A DNA stretch of 64,000 nt from Hydrogenophaga sp. Root209 (GTDB lineage: Bacteria; Pseudomonadota; Gammaproteobacteria; Burkholderiales; Burkholderiaceae_C). Positions within the stretch are counted from its first letter, which is position 1. The number at the start of each line of letters is the position of its first letter. The position numbers and the translations under genes are program-made. The notes under the pieces were generated by a model. The model saw nothing but the letters and a program-made list of their open reading frames with translations, ran no database searches and was not told where the DNA came from. Of this stretch, positions 54,597-62,308 are shown piece by piece. The stretch is taken from positions 79,204-143,203 of the forward strand of contig NZ_LMIE01000001.1 of NCBI RefSeq assembly GCF_001428625.1. The letters are read 5' to 3'.

Positions 54597-54872
54597 TTAC
54601 CGGGCAGGCCCGAAGCGGGCGGCCGTGCGGGCGCGGGCCTTGGCCGCCTCCACGTCGCGGTCACGCGGGGCGGCGGTGGTGCGCAGCGAGTGGATCAATT
54701 CCCTCGCCGTGCCAGCCACCTGCTCCACCGCCCTTTCGAAGGCGGCCTCGTTGGCCTGTGAGGGCACGTTGAATCCGCTGAGCTTGCGCACGAACTGCAG
54801 CGCGGCGTCGCGAATCTCCAGCTCCGTGGCGGGCGGCTCGAAGTTGAACAGGGTCTTGATGTTGCGGCACAT
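54597..54872 (-). CDS. DUF2277 small protein
   Basis: A 91-residue protein starting MCRNIKTLFNFEPPATELEI, with LQFVRKLSGFNVPSQANEAA, the signature of DUF2277. Function unknown. GGGAGG lies 9 bases upstream of the ATG at 54872 but only 3 bases upstream of an in-frame ATG at 54878, which favours the shorter start. The C-terminal part is rich in Ala and Arg. It is 18-24 bases downstream of proA. Confidence 0.88.
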   Translation of the reverse strand: MCRNIKTLFNFEPPATELEIRDAALQFVRKLSGFNVPSQANEAAFERAVEQVAGTARELIHSLRTTAAPRDRDVEAAKARARTAARFGPAR

Positions 54873-54896
54873 GGACATCTTCCTCCCGGTCTGGCA

Positions 54897-56177
54897 TCAG
54901 CCCCGAACTTCACCCTCGCCCAGCACCACGTACTTCAGCGAAGTCAGCCCCTCCACACCCACCGGCCCGCGCGCGTGAAACTTGTCGGTGGAGATGCCGA
55001 TTTCGGCACCCAGGCCGAACTCGAAACCATCGGCGAAGCGGGTGCTCGCATTCACCATGACGCTGGCCGAATCCACCTCGCGCAAAAACCGCTGGGCGTG
55101 CATGTGGTCGGTGGTGAGGATGGCGTCGGTGTGGTGGCTGCTGTAGTGGTTGATGTGGGCAATGGCCTCGTCCACACCCTCGACCAGCTTGATGCTGATG
55201 ACCGGCGCCAGGTATTCCTCGGACCAATCCTGCTCGGTCGCTTCCTTCAACTGGGCGCCTTTCACGGCGGCCAGGATCGTTTTGGCGTCCGGGCAGCAGC
55301 GCATCTCCACACCCTTGGCCGCGAAGATCGCGCCGATCCTGGGCAGGAAGTCGGCCGCCACGGCGCGCGCCACCAGCAGGCTTTCGGTGGCGTTGCAGGG
55401 GCTGTACTTCTGCGTCTTGGCGTTGTCGGCCACGGTCACCGCCATGGCCACGTCGCAGGGGTCGTCCACGTAGGTGTGGCAGTTGCCGTCCAGGTGCTTG
55501 ATCACCGGCACCTTGGCCTCGGCGCTGATGCGCTCGATCAGGCCCTTGCCGCCGCGCGGGATGATCACGTCCACGTACTGCGGCATGGTGATGAGATGGC
55601 CCACGGCGGCGCGGTCGGTGGTGGTCACGAGCTGCACCGCATCGGCCGGCAGGCCGGCATCGACCATCGCGCGCTGCACCAGCGCGGCCAGGGCGCGGTT
55701 GGATTCGATGGCTTCGGAGCCGCCGCGCAGGATGGCCGCGTTGCCGCTCTTGATGGACAGCGACGCGGCCTCGATGGTCACGTTGGGCCGGCTCTCGTAA
55801 ATCATGCCGAACACGCCGATCGGCACCCGCATCTGGCCCACCCGGATGCCGCTGGGCATCTGCTTCATGCCGGTGATGTCGCCAATGATCTCGGGCATGG
55901 CGGCGAGCTGCTCGCAGCCCTGGGCACAGGTCTCGATCACTTTGGGCGTGAGCTTGAGGCGGTCCACCAGCGGCTCGGCCAGGCCGGCGGCCCGGGCGCG
56001 CTCCAGGTCCTTGGCGTTGTCCACCTGCAGCGCGTCCACGTTGGCGCGCAGCAGGGCGGCCAGGCCGAGCAAGGCGCGCTGCTTGGTGGCCGCGCTGGCC
56101 TTGGCCATGAGCGCCGAGGCCGCCTTGGCCTGCTGGCCCAGGGTGTGCATGAGTTCGGTGGTGTTGGTCGCGTTCAT
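54897..56177 (-). CDS. proA: Glutamate-5-semialdehyde dehydrogenase (gamma-glutamyl phosphate reductase)
   Basis: A 426-residue enzyme of proline synthesis, reducing gamma-glutamyl phosphate to the semialdehyde with NADPH. The catalytic cysteine is in [19 protein letters not shown]. Other ProA stretches are [40 protein letters not shown] and the C-terminal [20 protein letters not shown]. Length is normal. Divergent from the small flagellar-like gene. No proB is nearby. Confidence 0.96.
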   Translation of the reverse strand: MNATNTTELMHTLGQQAKAASALMAKASAATKQRALLGLAALLRANVDALQVDNAKDLERARAAGLAEPLVDRLKLTPKVIETCAQGCEQLAAMPEIIGDITGMKQMPSGIRVGQMRVPIGVFGMIYESRPNVTIEAASLSIKSGNAAILRGGSEAIESNRALAALVQRAMVDAGLPADAVQLVTTTDRAAVGHLITMPQYVDVIIPRGGKGLIERISAEAKVPVIKHLDGNCHTYVDDPCDVAMAVTVADNAKTQKYSPCNATESLLVARAVAADFLPRIGAIFAAKGVEMRCCPDAKTILAAVKGAQLKEATEQDWSEEYLAPVISIKLVEGVDEAIAHINHYSSHHTDAILTTDHMHAQRFLREVDSASVMVNASTRFADGFEFGLGAEIGISTDKFHARGPVGVEGLTSLKYVVLGEGEVRG

Positions 56178-56295
56178 GCACAGGATTTTCGCAGAGGGGC
56201 GGCGCTTGTGTCGGCCAAGGGCTCAAGTTGCCGCTGTGCCGGTCGATATGCCTGTTGAGATCCGCGCCCATCCGCCCTCCAGCACCACGCCCACC

Positions 56296-56628
56296 ATGTC
56301 CATGTCCGTCTCCTCAGGCACCTCGGCCGTCGCCATCGGCCTGAGCGGCATGCGCGCCGCGCAGCTCAAGCTGGACTCCCACGCCCACAACGTGGCCAAC
56401 GTGCAGACACCGGACTTCCGGCGCCAGGTCACGGTACAGACGGCGCGGCCCGACTCGGGCGGTGTGGACGCACAGATCGGTCGGGAGACCGAGGTGTCAG
56501 CACCCTTTGACCGACTCGCCGAAGACCTGGTGGGCCAGCGCGTGAGCCTCTACAGCTTCGCCGCCAACCTGCGCGCGGTGCAGACGGAAGACCGCATGCT
56601 GGGCACGCTGCTGGACACCCGGGCCTGA
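56296..56628 (+). CDS. Flagellar basal-body rod-like small protein
   Basis: A 110-residue protein whose N-terminus (IGLSGMRAAQLKLDSHAHNV, then ANVQTPDFRRQ) matches the flg_bb_rod domain of FlgB/FlgC/FlgF-type proteins. Its C-terminus is helical (YSFAANLRAVQTEDRMLGTL), like FlgC's final helix. It is shorter than FlgC (about 135) and no other flagellar gene is nearby. It may be an orphan rod-like protein seen in several betaproteobacteria. Another ATG is two codons in (56302). Confidence 0.75.
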   Translation: MSMSVSSGTSAVAIGLSGMRAAQLKLDSHAHNVANVQTPDFRRQVTVQTARPDSGGVDAQIGRETEVSAPFDRLAEDLVGQRVSLYSFAANLRAVQTEDRMLGTLLDTRA

Positions 56629-56631
56629 GGT

Positions 56632-57528
56632 TCAGAACATGGAGGCCCGATGCGCTCCAAATGCTGCCATCACGCCATCGGCCACCGCCAACGCCACGTT
56701 GCCCGCCGCCCGGGCGGCGTCTCCACACGCAAAGACGTTGGGAATGCTGGTGGCCTGCGCCTCACCCGTCTTGATGAACGGACCCATCGGACCCTCGTCC
56801 ATGGCACACCCCAGTTGCTCGGCCAATGGACTGCTCATCGTCGTCCGCGGCTGCGTGAAGAGTCCGTTCATCGGGAGCTTGCGACCGTCTTTGAGCACCA
56901 CGTCGGCGAGGCCTTCGATGCGTTCGATCGGCGTGCGCTCAAGCTGGGTGCCTCGACGCGCCAACACCGCGAGTTCGTCCTCGTTCGGTGAATAGGCCCC
57001 ATTCAGGAAGAGCGTGGTGGCGCCCCAGTCCGGCAGCATGACGGCATGGTGATGGGCCAATGACGAAGTGGCCACGATGCCGATGCGACCCGCATCCATC
57101 TCGTATCCGTGACAGTACGGGCAATGGAACACACTGCGCCCCCAGCGCTCTGCCAGACCCGGAATCGGTGGCAGCTCGTCGCGCGCACCGGTGGCGAGGA
57201 TCAGTCGGGCGGCGCTGATCCTGGTTTCGCCGACGCGAAACGCCAACCGACCGTCAGGCTCAACCCAGGCCTGTTCCGCGACACCGTCCATCCAGCGCAC
57301 CGTTGCATAGCGCATCAGTTGCTGCCTGGCGTCAGCGGCGATCTCGCCGGGCGCGCGACCATCTTGCGACAGGAATCCGTGTGAAGTCTCGCCCGCCTCA
57401 TCCACAAAGCGGTTGCGCCGCTGACCCGCATCCACCACCAGAACGTCACGGCGCGCGCGCGCCAGTTGCAGGGCTGCAGAGAGTCCGGCGTAGCTGCCGC
57501 CAATGATGGCGAAGTCAACCCGCTTCAT
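56632..57528 (-). CDS. Thioredoxin-reductase-like FAD/NAD(P) oxidoreductase
   Basis: A 298-residue flavoprotein. The FAD-binding loop is FAIIGGSYAGLSAALQLARA, the GATG motif is ILATGARDELPPIPG, and the C-terminal FAD contact is ACGDAARAAGNVALAVADG. The segment HCPYCHGYE carries a CPYC pair, the redox-active position in thioredoxin reductases (CATC). GGAGG 8 bases before the ATG at 57528 decides the start over an ATG at 57534. It overlaps the Rrf2 regulator gene by 14 bases, so the two form a redox-regulated pair. Confidence 0.88.
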   Translation of the reverse strand: MKRVDFAIIGGSYAGLSAALQLARARRDVLVVDAGQRRNRFVDEAGETSHGFLSQDGRAPGEIAADARQQLMRYATVRWMDGVAEQAWVEPDGRLAFRVGETRISAARLILATGARDELPPIPGLAERWGRSVFHCPYCHGYEMDAGRIGIVATSSLAHHHAVMLPDWGATTLFLNGAYSPNEDELAVLARRGTQLERTPIERIEGLADVVLKDGRKLPMNGLFTQPRTTMSSPLAEQLGCAMDEGPMGPFIKTGEAQATSIPNVFACGDAARAAGNVALAVADGVMAAFGAHRASMF

Positions 57529-58000
57529 GAGCATGCCCTCCGAGATGGTGCGGACCAGATCCTCCGGTTGCCCGGTGGTGCGCCATTCGCTGGTGAAAGT
57601 CGTTGGACAGCGTGGCCAACGTCACCGCGCCGAGACGCTTCAACAAAACTGCCTCGGCCGCCAGCACGGCGCCGCTGAGCGATTCTTGAACCGCTTGAGC
57701 AACCAGGCATGTTGGCCGGTCCTCGCGAAACCCGAGCGACACGAGCGCCGGTGCGCCCAGCGCCTCGTGAACGTCGCGCAAGGTGATGCGGTCCAGCTCG
57801 CAGGACAGCACCCACCCGCCGCCATGACCCTTGGCTGAAGCAACGAAGCCGGCCTGCCGCAGGCCAGACATCAGCCGGCGCAGCACCACCGGGTTGGTCT
57901 GCATCGCCGTGGCCAGCATCTCGGAGGTGGCGGGCCCATCGTGTTCTGCCATGTGCAGCAGCACATGCAGGACGTCTGAAAGTTGACTGCTCTTTTTCAT
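57515..58000 (-). CDS. Rrf2-family transcriptional regulator
   Basis: A 161-residue winged-helix regulator. The N-terminus QLSDVLHVLLHMAEHDGPAT, RLMSGLRQAGFVASAKGHGG and GWVLSCELDRITLRDVHEAL fit the Rrf2 fold. Only scattered cysteines are present (in LSCELD and RPTCLV), so it lacks the three-Cys cluster that binds Fe-S in IscR; a thiol or NO/redox sensor is possible. An ideal 21-base inverted repeat overlaps its start codon (57999-58019), suggesting autoregulation. It is translationally overlapped with the flavoprotein gene downstream. Confidence 0.87.
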   Translation of the reverse strand: MKKSSQLSDVLHVLLHMAEHDGPATSEMLATAMQTNPVVLRRLMSGLRQAGFVASAKGHGGGWVLSCELDRITLRDVHEALGAPALVSLGFREDRPTCLVAQAVQESLSGAVLAAEAVLLKRLGAVTLATLSNDFHQRMAHHRATGGSGPHHLGGHAHEAG

Positions 58001-58019
58001 GCAACATTATTAGTTGCAT
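57999..58019. promoter_or_regulatory. Candidate Rrf2 operator overlapping the start codon
   Basis: ATGCAAC (57999-58005), a 7-base centre ATTATTA and GTTGCAT (58013-58019) make a perfect inverted repeat. It runs through the first bases of the Rrf2 gene start codon. No Shine-Dalgarno is visible upstream on the minus strand, so the message could be leaderless, or bound protein could hide the start. AT-rich, unlike its surroundings. Confidence 0.6.
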
Positions 58020-58074
58020 AATAAAGGCATTGCCGTCGTCAGGGCTTCTGCTCAGGACATGTTCGTCGATCCAG

Positions 58075-58115
58075 AAAAAACAAAGGCCCAGGGAGCTCCC
58101 GCTCGCGGGCCTTTG
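58075..58115 (-). terminator. Intrinsic terminator of the methyltransferase gene
   Basis: On the minus strand CAAAGGCCC pairs with GGGCCTTTG (9-bp stem, plus inner GGGAGCTCCC pairing) and is followed by a run of six T. It lies 30 bases past the stop of the methyltransferase gene, as expected for a rho-independent terminator. Confidence 0.8.
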
Positions 58116-58144
58116 CCACATTGGCAAACAGTGTTTTGTTCCGC

Positions 58145-59035
58145 TCAGCGCGTGCCCGCCCCCACCAGCATCTCGCACGGCCCCACAAAACCTTCCGACG
58201 GGGTTTCGAAGCGGAGCAAGGCTTCCTCGATTTCTCTCCACGTGTCGGTGCGCTCGTCGTCGCTCAAGCTGGCCATCATCTGGTGCAGCGCGCCGAAGGA
58301 TTCCCGTTCGAACCGCACGCACTCGGTGGCCGTCGGCAGACGGACCGGGGAGTTGACCTTGCGCACCTCCACGTCGCGAAAGCCCGCTTGCTCCAGCACT
58401 TTCGCCAGCACGCCCTCGCCGCCCAGGGAAAACGGCCCCGGTTGCCCGGGAAGGGGCGGTGGCAACTGCGCGCGGCGCCGGATGATGCCGACCGGCACGG
58501 CGAAGAAGGGATTGCGTTCGGCCGTGGAATACACCACGGCGGCGAAACGCCCGCCCGGCTTCAGTGCGTGACGGATGCCGGCGAGGGCGCGCTGCTGGTC
58601 GGGGAAGTAGATCAGGCCGACGCGCGACACCGCGGCGTCGAAGGAGGCGCCGGGCAACAGGTCGTGGCGCTCACCATCGAGCTCACGGGTTTCCACGTTA
58701 GACAGGCCGGCCTGCTCTGCCGCCTGCCGCGCATGGCGAAGGATCGTCGGCGAGATGTCGGTGGCCAGCACATGGCCGCGCGTGCCCACGCGACGCGCGG
58801 CGACCAGGGTTTGTTCGCCCGCGCCGGCCGCCACGTCGAGCACGCGCGAGCCGGGGCCAACGGCCGCCATGTCCAGCATGGCCTCGGTCGCGGGGCCGAG
58901 CCAGCGGGCCAGCAAGGGGCCCCATCGGTTCCAGGCTTCAGCGGCGTTCTCCCACTGCGCGCGCGTGGTCTGGCGAAACTTCTCGGCGTCGAAGACGGCC
59001 GGGGCAGCGGGGGCGGAAACGAGGGCTTCGGTCAT
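58145..59035 (-). CDS. Class I SAM-dependent methyltransferase (UbiE-like)
   Basis: A 296-residue methyltransferase. Motif I is RVLDVAAGAGEQTLVAARRV with the SAM-binding glycines, followed by VLATDISPTILRHARQAAEQ and ALKPGGRFAAVVYS, a UbiE/COQ5-type layout. The substrate is unknown. It is divergent from an HxlR regulator (129-base gap), which probably controls it, and is closed by its own terminator. The start MTEALVSA at 59035 is favoured; the longer frame reads through the HxlR gene antisense. Confidence 0.88.
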   Translation of the reverse strand: MTEALVSAPAAPAVFDAEKFRQTTRAQWENAAEAWNRWGPLLARWLGPATEAMLDMAAVGPGSRVLDVAAGAGEQTLVAARRVGTRGHVLATDISPTILRHARQAAEQAGLSNVETRELDGERHDLLPGASFDAAVSRVGLIYFPDQQRALAGIRHALKPGGRFAAVVYSTAERNPFFAVPVGIIRRRAQLPPPLPGQPGPFSLGGEGVLAKVLEQAGFRDVEVRKVNSPVRLPTATECVRFERESFGALHQMMASLSDDERTDTWREIEEALLRFETPSEGFVGPCEMLVGAGTR

Positions 59036-59164
59036 GGCAGTGCTCCTTGGGATTTGACCGGTGCGACGTGCACGGTCGGTCTTCAAGTTAAGCCCCATGC
59101 CGGGCGCTCTCAAGTCCAGAATCTGGAGTAGGCGTTCTGCCAGCACACCACTAGACTGGCCCGC

Positions 59165-59851
59165 ATGATCGACTACATGCAGTTCTGTACCGTCGCCCGG
59201 GGTGCCGAGGTGTTGGGCGAACTGTGGACGCCCCTGGTGGTGCGCGAGTTGCTCTGCGGCAGCCACCGTTTCAACGACATCCACCGCGGCGTGCCGCGCA
59301 TGTCGGCCACGCTGTTGACGCAGCGCCTGCGCAAGTTGGAAGAGATTGGCGTCATCGAGCGGCGCCGCGTCGAGAAGACCTGGGAGTACCACCTGACGCC
59401 CGCAGGCGAGGAGCTGCGGCCGATCGTCGTGGGCATCGGCCACTGGGGAGCGCGCTGGATCGGCAGCCGGCTGCGGCGCGAGCAACTCGACGCGGGTTTC
59501 CTGATGTGGGACATCCGCCGCTTCGCGCGCCTGGACGAATTCCCCGATGGCGAGCGCACCGTCGTGCATTTCCGCTTCAGCGATGCGCCGGTGGCAGAGC
59601 GCCAATGGTGGCTGGTGGTGGACCACCACCAGGCCGACCTTTGCCGCGATGACCCGGGTCACGACGTCAGCGTGTTGGTCGACTCGACCGTGCGCGCACT
59701 CACCGAAATCTGGACCGGCGACAGCGCCCCGGAGCGGGAGATGCAGTCGGGAGACCTGAAAGTGCAGGGCGCAGGCCGAAACGGCCAGCGGCTCTGGCGC
59801 TGGCTGGGGCGCAGCCTGTTCGCGCCGACGCGAATGGCCCAGCAGCGGTGA
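59165..59851 (+). CDS. HxlR-family regulator with SCP2-like C-terminal domain
   Basis: A 228-residue protein. The N-terminal ~100 residues are an HxlR winged HTH (RGAEVLGELWTPLVVRELLC; RMSATLLTQRLRKLEEIGVI; VEKTWEYHLTPAGEELRPIV). The remaining part (FPDGERTVVHFRFSDAPVAE; WWLVVDHHQADLCRDDPGHD) resembles the sterol-carrier-like domain often fused to HxlR proteins. Likely regulator of the divergent methyltransferase. A tiny frame overlaps its stop. Confidence 0.85.
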   Translation: MIDYMQFCTVARGAEVLGELWTPLVVRELLCGSHRFNDIHRGVPRMSATLLTQRLRKLEEIGVIERRRVEKTWEYHLTPAGEELRPIVVGIGHWGARWIGSRLRREQLDAGFLMWDIRRFARLDEFPDGERTVVHFRFSDAPVAERQWWLVVDHHQADLCRDDPGHDVSVLVDSTVRALTEIWTGDSAPEREMQSGDLKVQGAGRNGQRLWRWLGRSLFAPTRMAQQR

Positions 59852-59982
59852 CCGCGGCGAATGCGCACCTTGGCGGTGGCCTCAACGCCTTTGGCGGCCA
59901 CTTCAACCGCAAGACGGGCGAGTGCCATTGCCACCAGGCGAGGGGTTGTGGGGGTGCGCGTCAGTCTGCGAGTTGTGGGTGA
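59848..59982 (+). CDS. Small ORF with an HNRKTG...CHCH motif, possible gene remnant
   Basis: A 44-codon frame starting with GTG that overlaps the HxlR stop (GTGA). The peptide contains GLNAFGGHFNRKTGECHCHQ, a close match to the GCHxNRKTGxYHCH motif found at the end of several small nuclease-like and YHYH-domain proteins, followed by a Cys-rich tail. The motif match makes chance unlikely, but the rest of such a protein is absent. Either a coupled mini-protein binding metal or a fragment of a lost gene. Confidence 0.35.
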   Translation: MTAANAHLGGGLNAFGGHFNRKTGECHCHQARGCGGARQSASCG

Positions 59983-60421
59983 GGGTGATCGCGGTTGAGG
60001 CGGCAGCCGGCTCTGCAGCGAACCGAGTCGGTCGATCCTTGGCCTGGTGTTCACGGTAGTGGCCCCCTACCGGTCATTGCCCCGCGCGAGCGAACGCGGT
60101 GCGACCGATCCTCGTCTGGTGCGGGGCTAGAGCGGGGAGCCGACCACGCTGTCGGCTCCAAGCGCACCGGCGGCTACGAGAACCCAAGAAACCGCATCGA
60201 CACGCCGAGCGACAGACCGGGACGACATTGCATCCCGGCATCACGTCGCGCGAGGGCCGATGAGCCGACATTTCACTGCGCTGCACTGCACCATTCCCCG
60301 TGAGCCAGCGCGCAAGCGCGCTGGCTTGCGTTGACGGGTTAACGGGTGTACAAGGTTACCCGGCGTTGTTCCGGCGCAGGCCGGACAGCATGGGCACAAC
60401 TCTCGCACGAGGGGGGGCGCC
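59983..60421. other. Gene-free region before the oxidase operon with a hairpin
   Basis: No convincing gene in these 439 bases. An 11-bp perfect stem, AGCCAGCGCGC (60303-60313) with GCGCGCTGGCT (60316-60326), lies in the second half. A TTGACG at 60331-60336 could be a -35 box, but no good -10 box sits at the right distance. The operon promoter is probably in the last 120 bases. Confidence 0.4.
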
Positions 60422-60934
60422 ATGGACACGTTTCTTGGTTTGCGCAGCTGGCACTGGCGTGCGATGGACTGGGTCGCGGCAGCGGTCTCCGGTTTCGCTG
60501 CGGGTGCCGTGCTGATGGTCCTGGACCTGGTCTGGTCGGCCATCTTCAGTCCTGACGGCCCCTGGCGGACGTCCCACATGATTGCGCCGATCTTCAGCGG
60601 CGTAACCGACAGCCTGCAAACGGGCGATTACCGCTTCAGCGTCGGCGTGGTTTTTATCGCACTGCTCACCCATTACGTGCTTGGCATCGTCTTCGGACTG
60701 GTGCAGGCGGTCATTCTGGCGCAGCTGCGGCTCGACACCGAGCCGCTACAGGCGTTGGTGACAGGCGCGTTCATGGGCTTGTTGCTGTACGTGGTCAACT
60801 TCGAAGGGCTCACCGCATTCTTCCCCTGGCTGGCTGGCCTGCGTGGCACGGCCACCCTGGCCGCGCACCTCGTCTTCGGCTGTGTGGCCGCCGTCCTCTA
60901 CTGGCGGCTGAAACGAACTGCGACGGAGTCCTAG
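60422..60934 (+). CDS. Small membrane protein of the oxidase operon
   Basis: A 170-residue inner-membrane protein with four predicted helices (WVAAAVSGFAAGAVLMVLDL; FSVGVVFIALLTHYVLGIVF; ALVTGAFMGLLLYVVNFEGL; LAAHLVFGCVAAVLYWRLKR). Function unknown; I recognise no named family. Its stop is one base before the start of the cytochrome oxidase subunit II gene, so it belongs to that operon and may help oxidase assembly. Confidence 0.7.
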   Translation: MDTFLGLRSWHWRAMDWVAAAVSGFAAGAVLMVLDLVWSAIFSPDGPWRTSHMIAPIFSGVTDSLQTGDYRFSVGVVFIALLTHYVLGIVFGLVQAVILAQLRLDTEPLQALVTGAFMGLLLYVVNFEGLTAFFPWLAGLRGTATLAAHLVFGCVAAVLYWRLKRTATES

Positions 60935-60935
60935 C

Positions 60936-62288
60936 ATGGCGGTCGCCCTGGCACTCGTCATCCTGGCGCTGGGCTCGGTCCTCTTCCACTTCCTGAGCCC
61001 CTGGTACTTCACGCCGATCGCCTCCAACTGGCGGGCCATCGACACCACGATCACTATCACCTTCTGGGTGACCGGTTTCGTCTTCGTCGCCCTCAGCCTA
61101 TTCATGGCCTGGGCGGTGATCCGCTATCGCCATCGCCCAGGCTCGCACGCCGAGTACCAGCCCGAGAACAAGAAGCTCGAGTGGTGGCTGCTGGTCCTCA
61201 CAGCCGTCGGCGTCGCCGCCATGCTCGCGCCCGGCTTGGTGGTGTGGTCGCAGGTCGTCAACGTGCCGCAGGAAGCGCAGGTGGTCGAGGCAGTTGCGCA
61301 GCAATGGCACTGGAGCTATCGCCTGCCCGGCAAGGACGGCAAGCTCGGAACCACCCACGCCCGCTACGTGACGGACGCCAATCCCTTCGGCATGAATCCC
61401 ACTGATGCCGCCGGCCGCGACGACATCCTGCTGACCACCCCGGAACTGCGGGTGCCGCTGGGCAAGCCGCTCAAGCTGCTGCTGCGCTCCAAGGACGTCC
61501 TGCACAACTTCGCCATTGCCGAAATGCGGGTGAAGATGGACATGGTGCCCGGCATGGTCACCTATACCTGGTTCACGCCCATCCGTACGGGCTCCTTCGA
61601 CCTGCTGTGCGAGGAACTGTGCGGCGTCGGCCACTTCGCCATGCGCGGCCGCTTGGTGGTGGACGAGCCCGCCGCTTACGCCGCCTGGCTGGAGAAGCAA
61701 CCAACCTATGCCCAGTTGCGCGACACGCCAGCCGCCAATGCCACCATCGGCAAGAACTTCTATGCCGTCTGCGTCGCCTGCCACGGCGTCAATGGCGAGG
61801 GCAACGTGGCGCTCAACGCGCCCAAGCTCGCGGGTCAGAGCGCGTGGTACCTCGAACGGCAGCTGCACCTGTTCAAGAGCGGCGCCCGCGGGACGCACGA
61901 GAAAGACACCTTCGGCAAGATGATGGCGCCCATGGCGGCCACGCTGGCGGATGGCAGCGCCGTCGCCGACGTGGTGGCCTACATCGCCTCGCTGCCCGAC
62001 ACCCGGCCGGCAAGCACCATCAAGGGCAATGCCGACAAGGGACGTGCGCGCTGGGCCACCTGCGCCGCCTGCCACGGCGCCGAAGGCCGGGGCATCGCCG
62101 CGACCAACGCGCCGCGGCTGCAAGGCATGAACGACTGGTACATGGCCACGCAGCTGAAGAACTTCCGTGACGGCGTGCGCGGTGCGCACCCGCAGGACAT
62201 CTACGGCGCCCAGATGGGGCTGGTCTCGGGAATGCTCAGGGACGACGCCGCGGTCGGCGACATCCTCGCCTACATCAACACGCGTTGA
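60936..62288 (+). CDS. ctaC: Cytochrome c oxidase subunit II with two C-terminal cytochrome c domains
   Basis: A 450-residue membrane-bound, periplasm-facing protein. Two N-terminal helices anchor it. The CuA domain has His190, Cys225, Glu227, Cys229, His233 and Met236 (DLLCEELCGVGHFAM), all ligands present. Two class I cytochrome c domains follow, with haem motifs CVACHG (Cys279, Cys282, His283) and CAACHG (Cys376, Cys379, His380). Ordinary subunit II has none and caa3 oxidases have one, so this is a dihaem fusion that could take electrons directly from a donor. The N-terminus lacks a clear cleavable signal peptide. Subunit I follows 20 bases later. Confidence 0.92.
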   Translation: MAVALALVILALGSVLFHFLSPWYFTPIASNWRAIDTTITITFWVTGFVFVALSLFMAWAVIRYRHRPGSHAEYQPENKKLEWWLLVLTAVGVAAMLAPGLVVWSQVVNVPQEAQVVEAVAQQWHWSYRLPGKDGKLGTTHARYVTDANPFGMNPTDAAGRDDILLTTPELRVPLGKPLKLLLRSKDVLHNFAIAEMRVKMDMVPGMVTYTWFTPIRTGSFDLLCEELCGVGHFAMRGRLVVDEPAAYAAWLEKQPTYAQLRDTPAANATIGKNFYAVCVACHGVNGEGNVALNAPKLAGQSAWYLERQLHLFKSGARGTHEKDTFGKMMAPMAATLADGSAVADVVAYIASLPDTRPASTIKGNADKGRARWATCAACHGAEGRGIAATNAPRLQGMNDWYMATQLKNFRDGVRGAHPQDIYGAQMGLVSGMLRDDAAVGDILAYINTR

Positions 62289-62308
62289 AACCACACCGGG
62301 GAGGCTGA

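Noticed and set aside
60331-60359. Possible promoter TTGACG with a downstream -10
   Set aside because: The hexamer at the right spacing (GGTTAC) is a poor -10 match, so I list the region only as gene-free.
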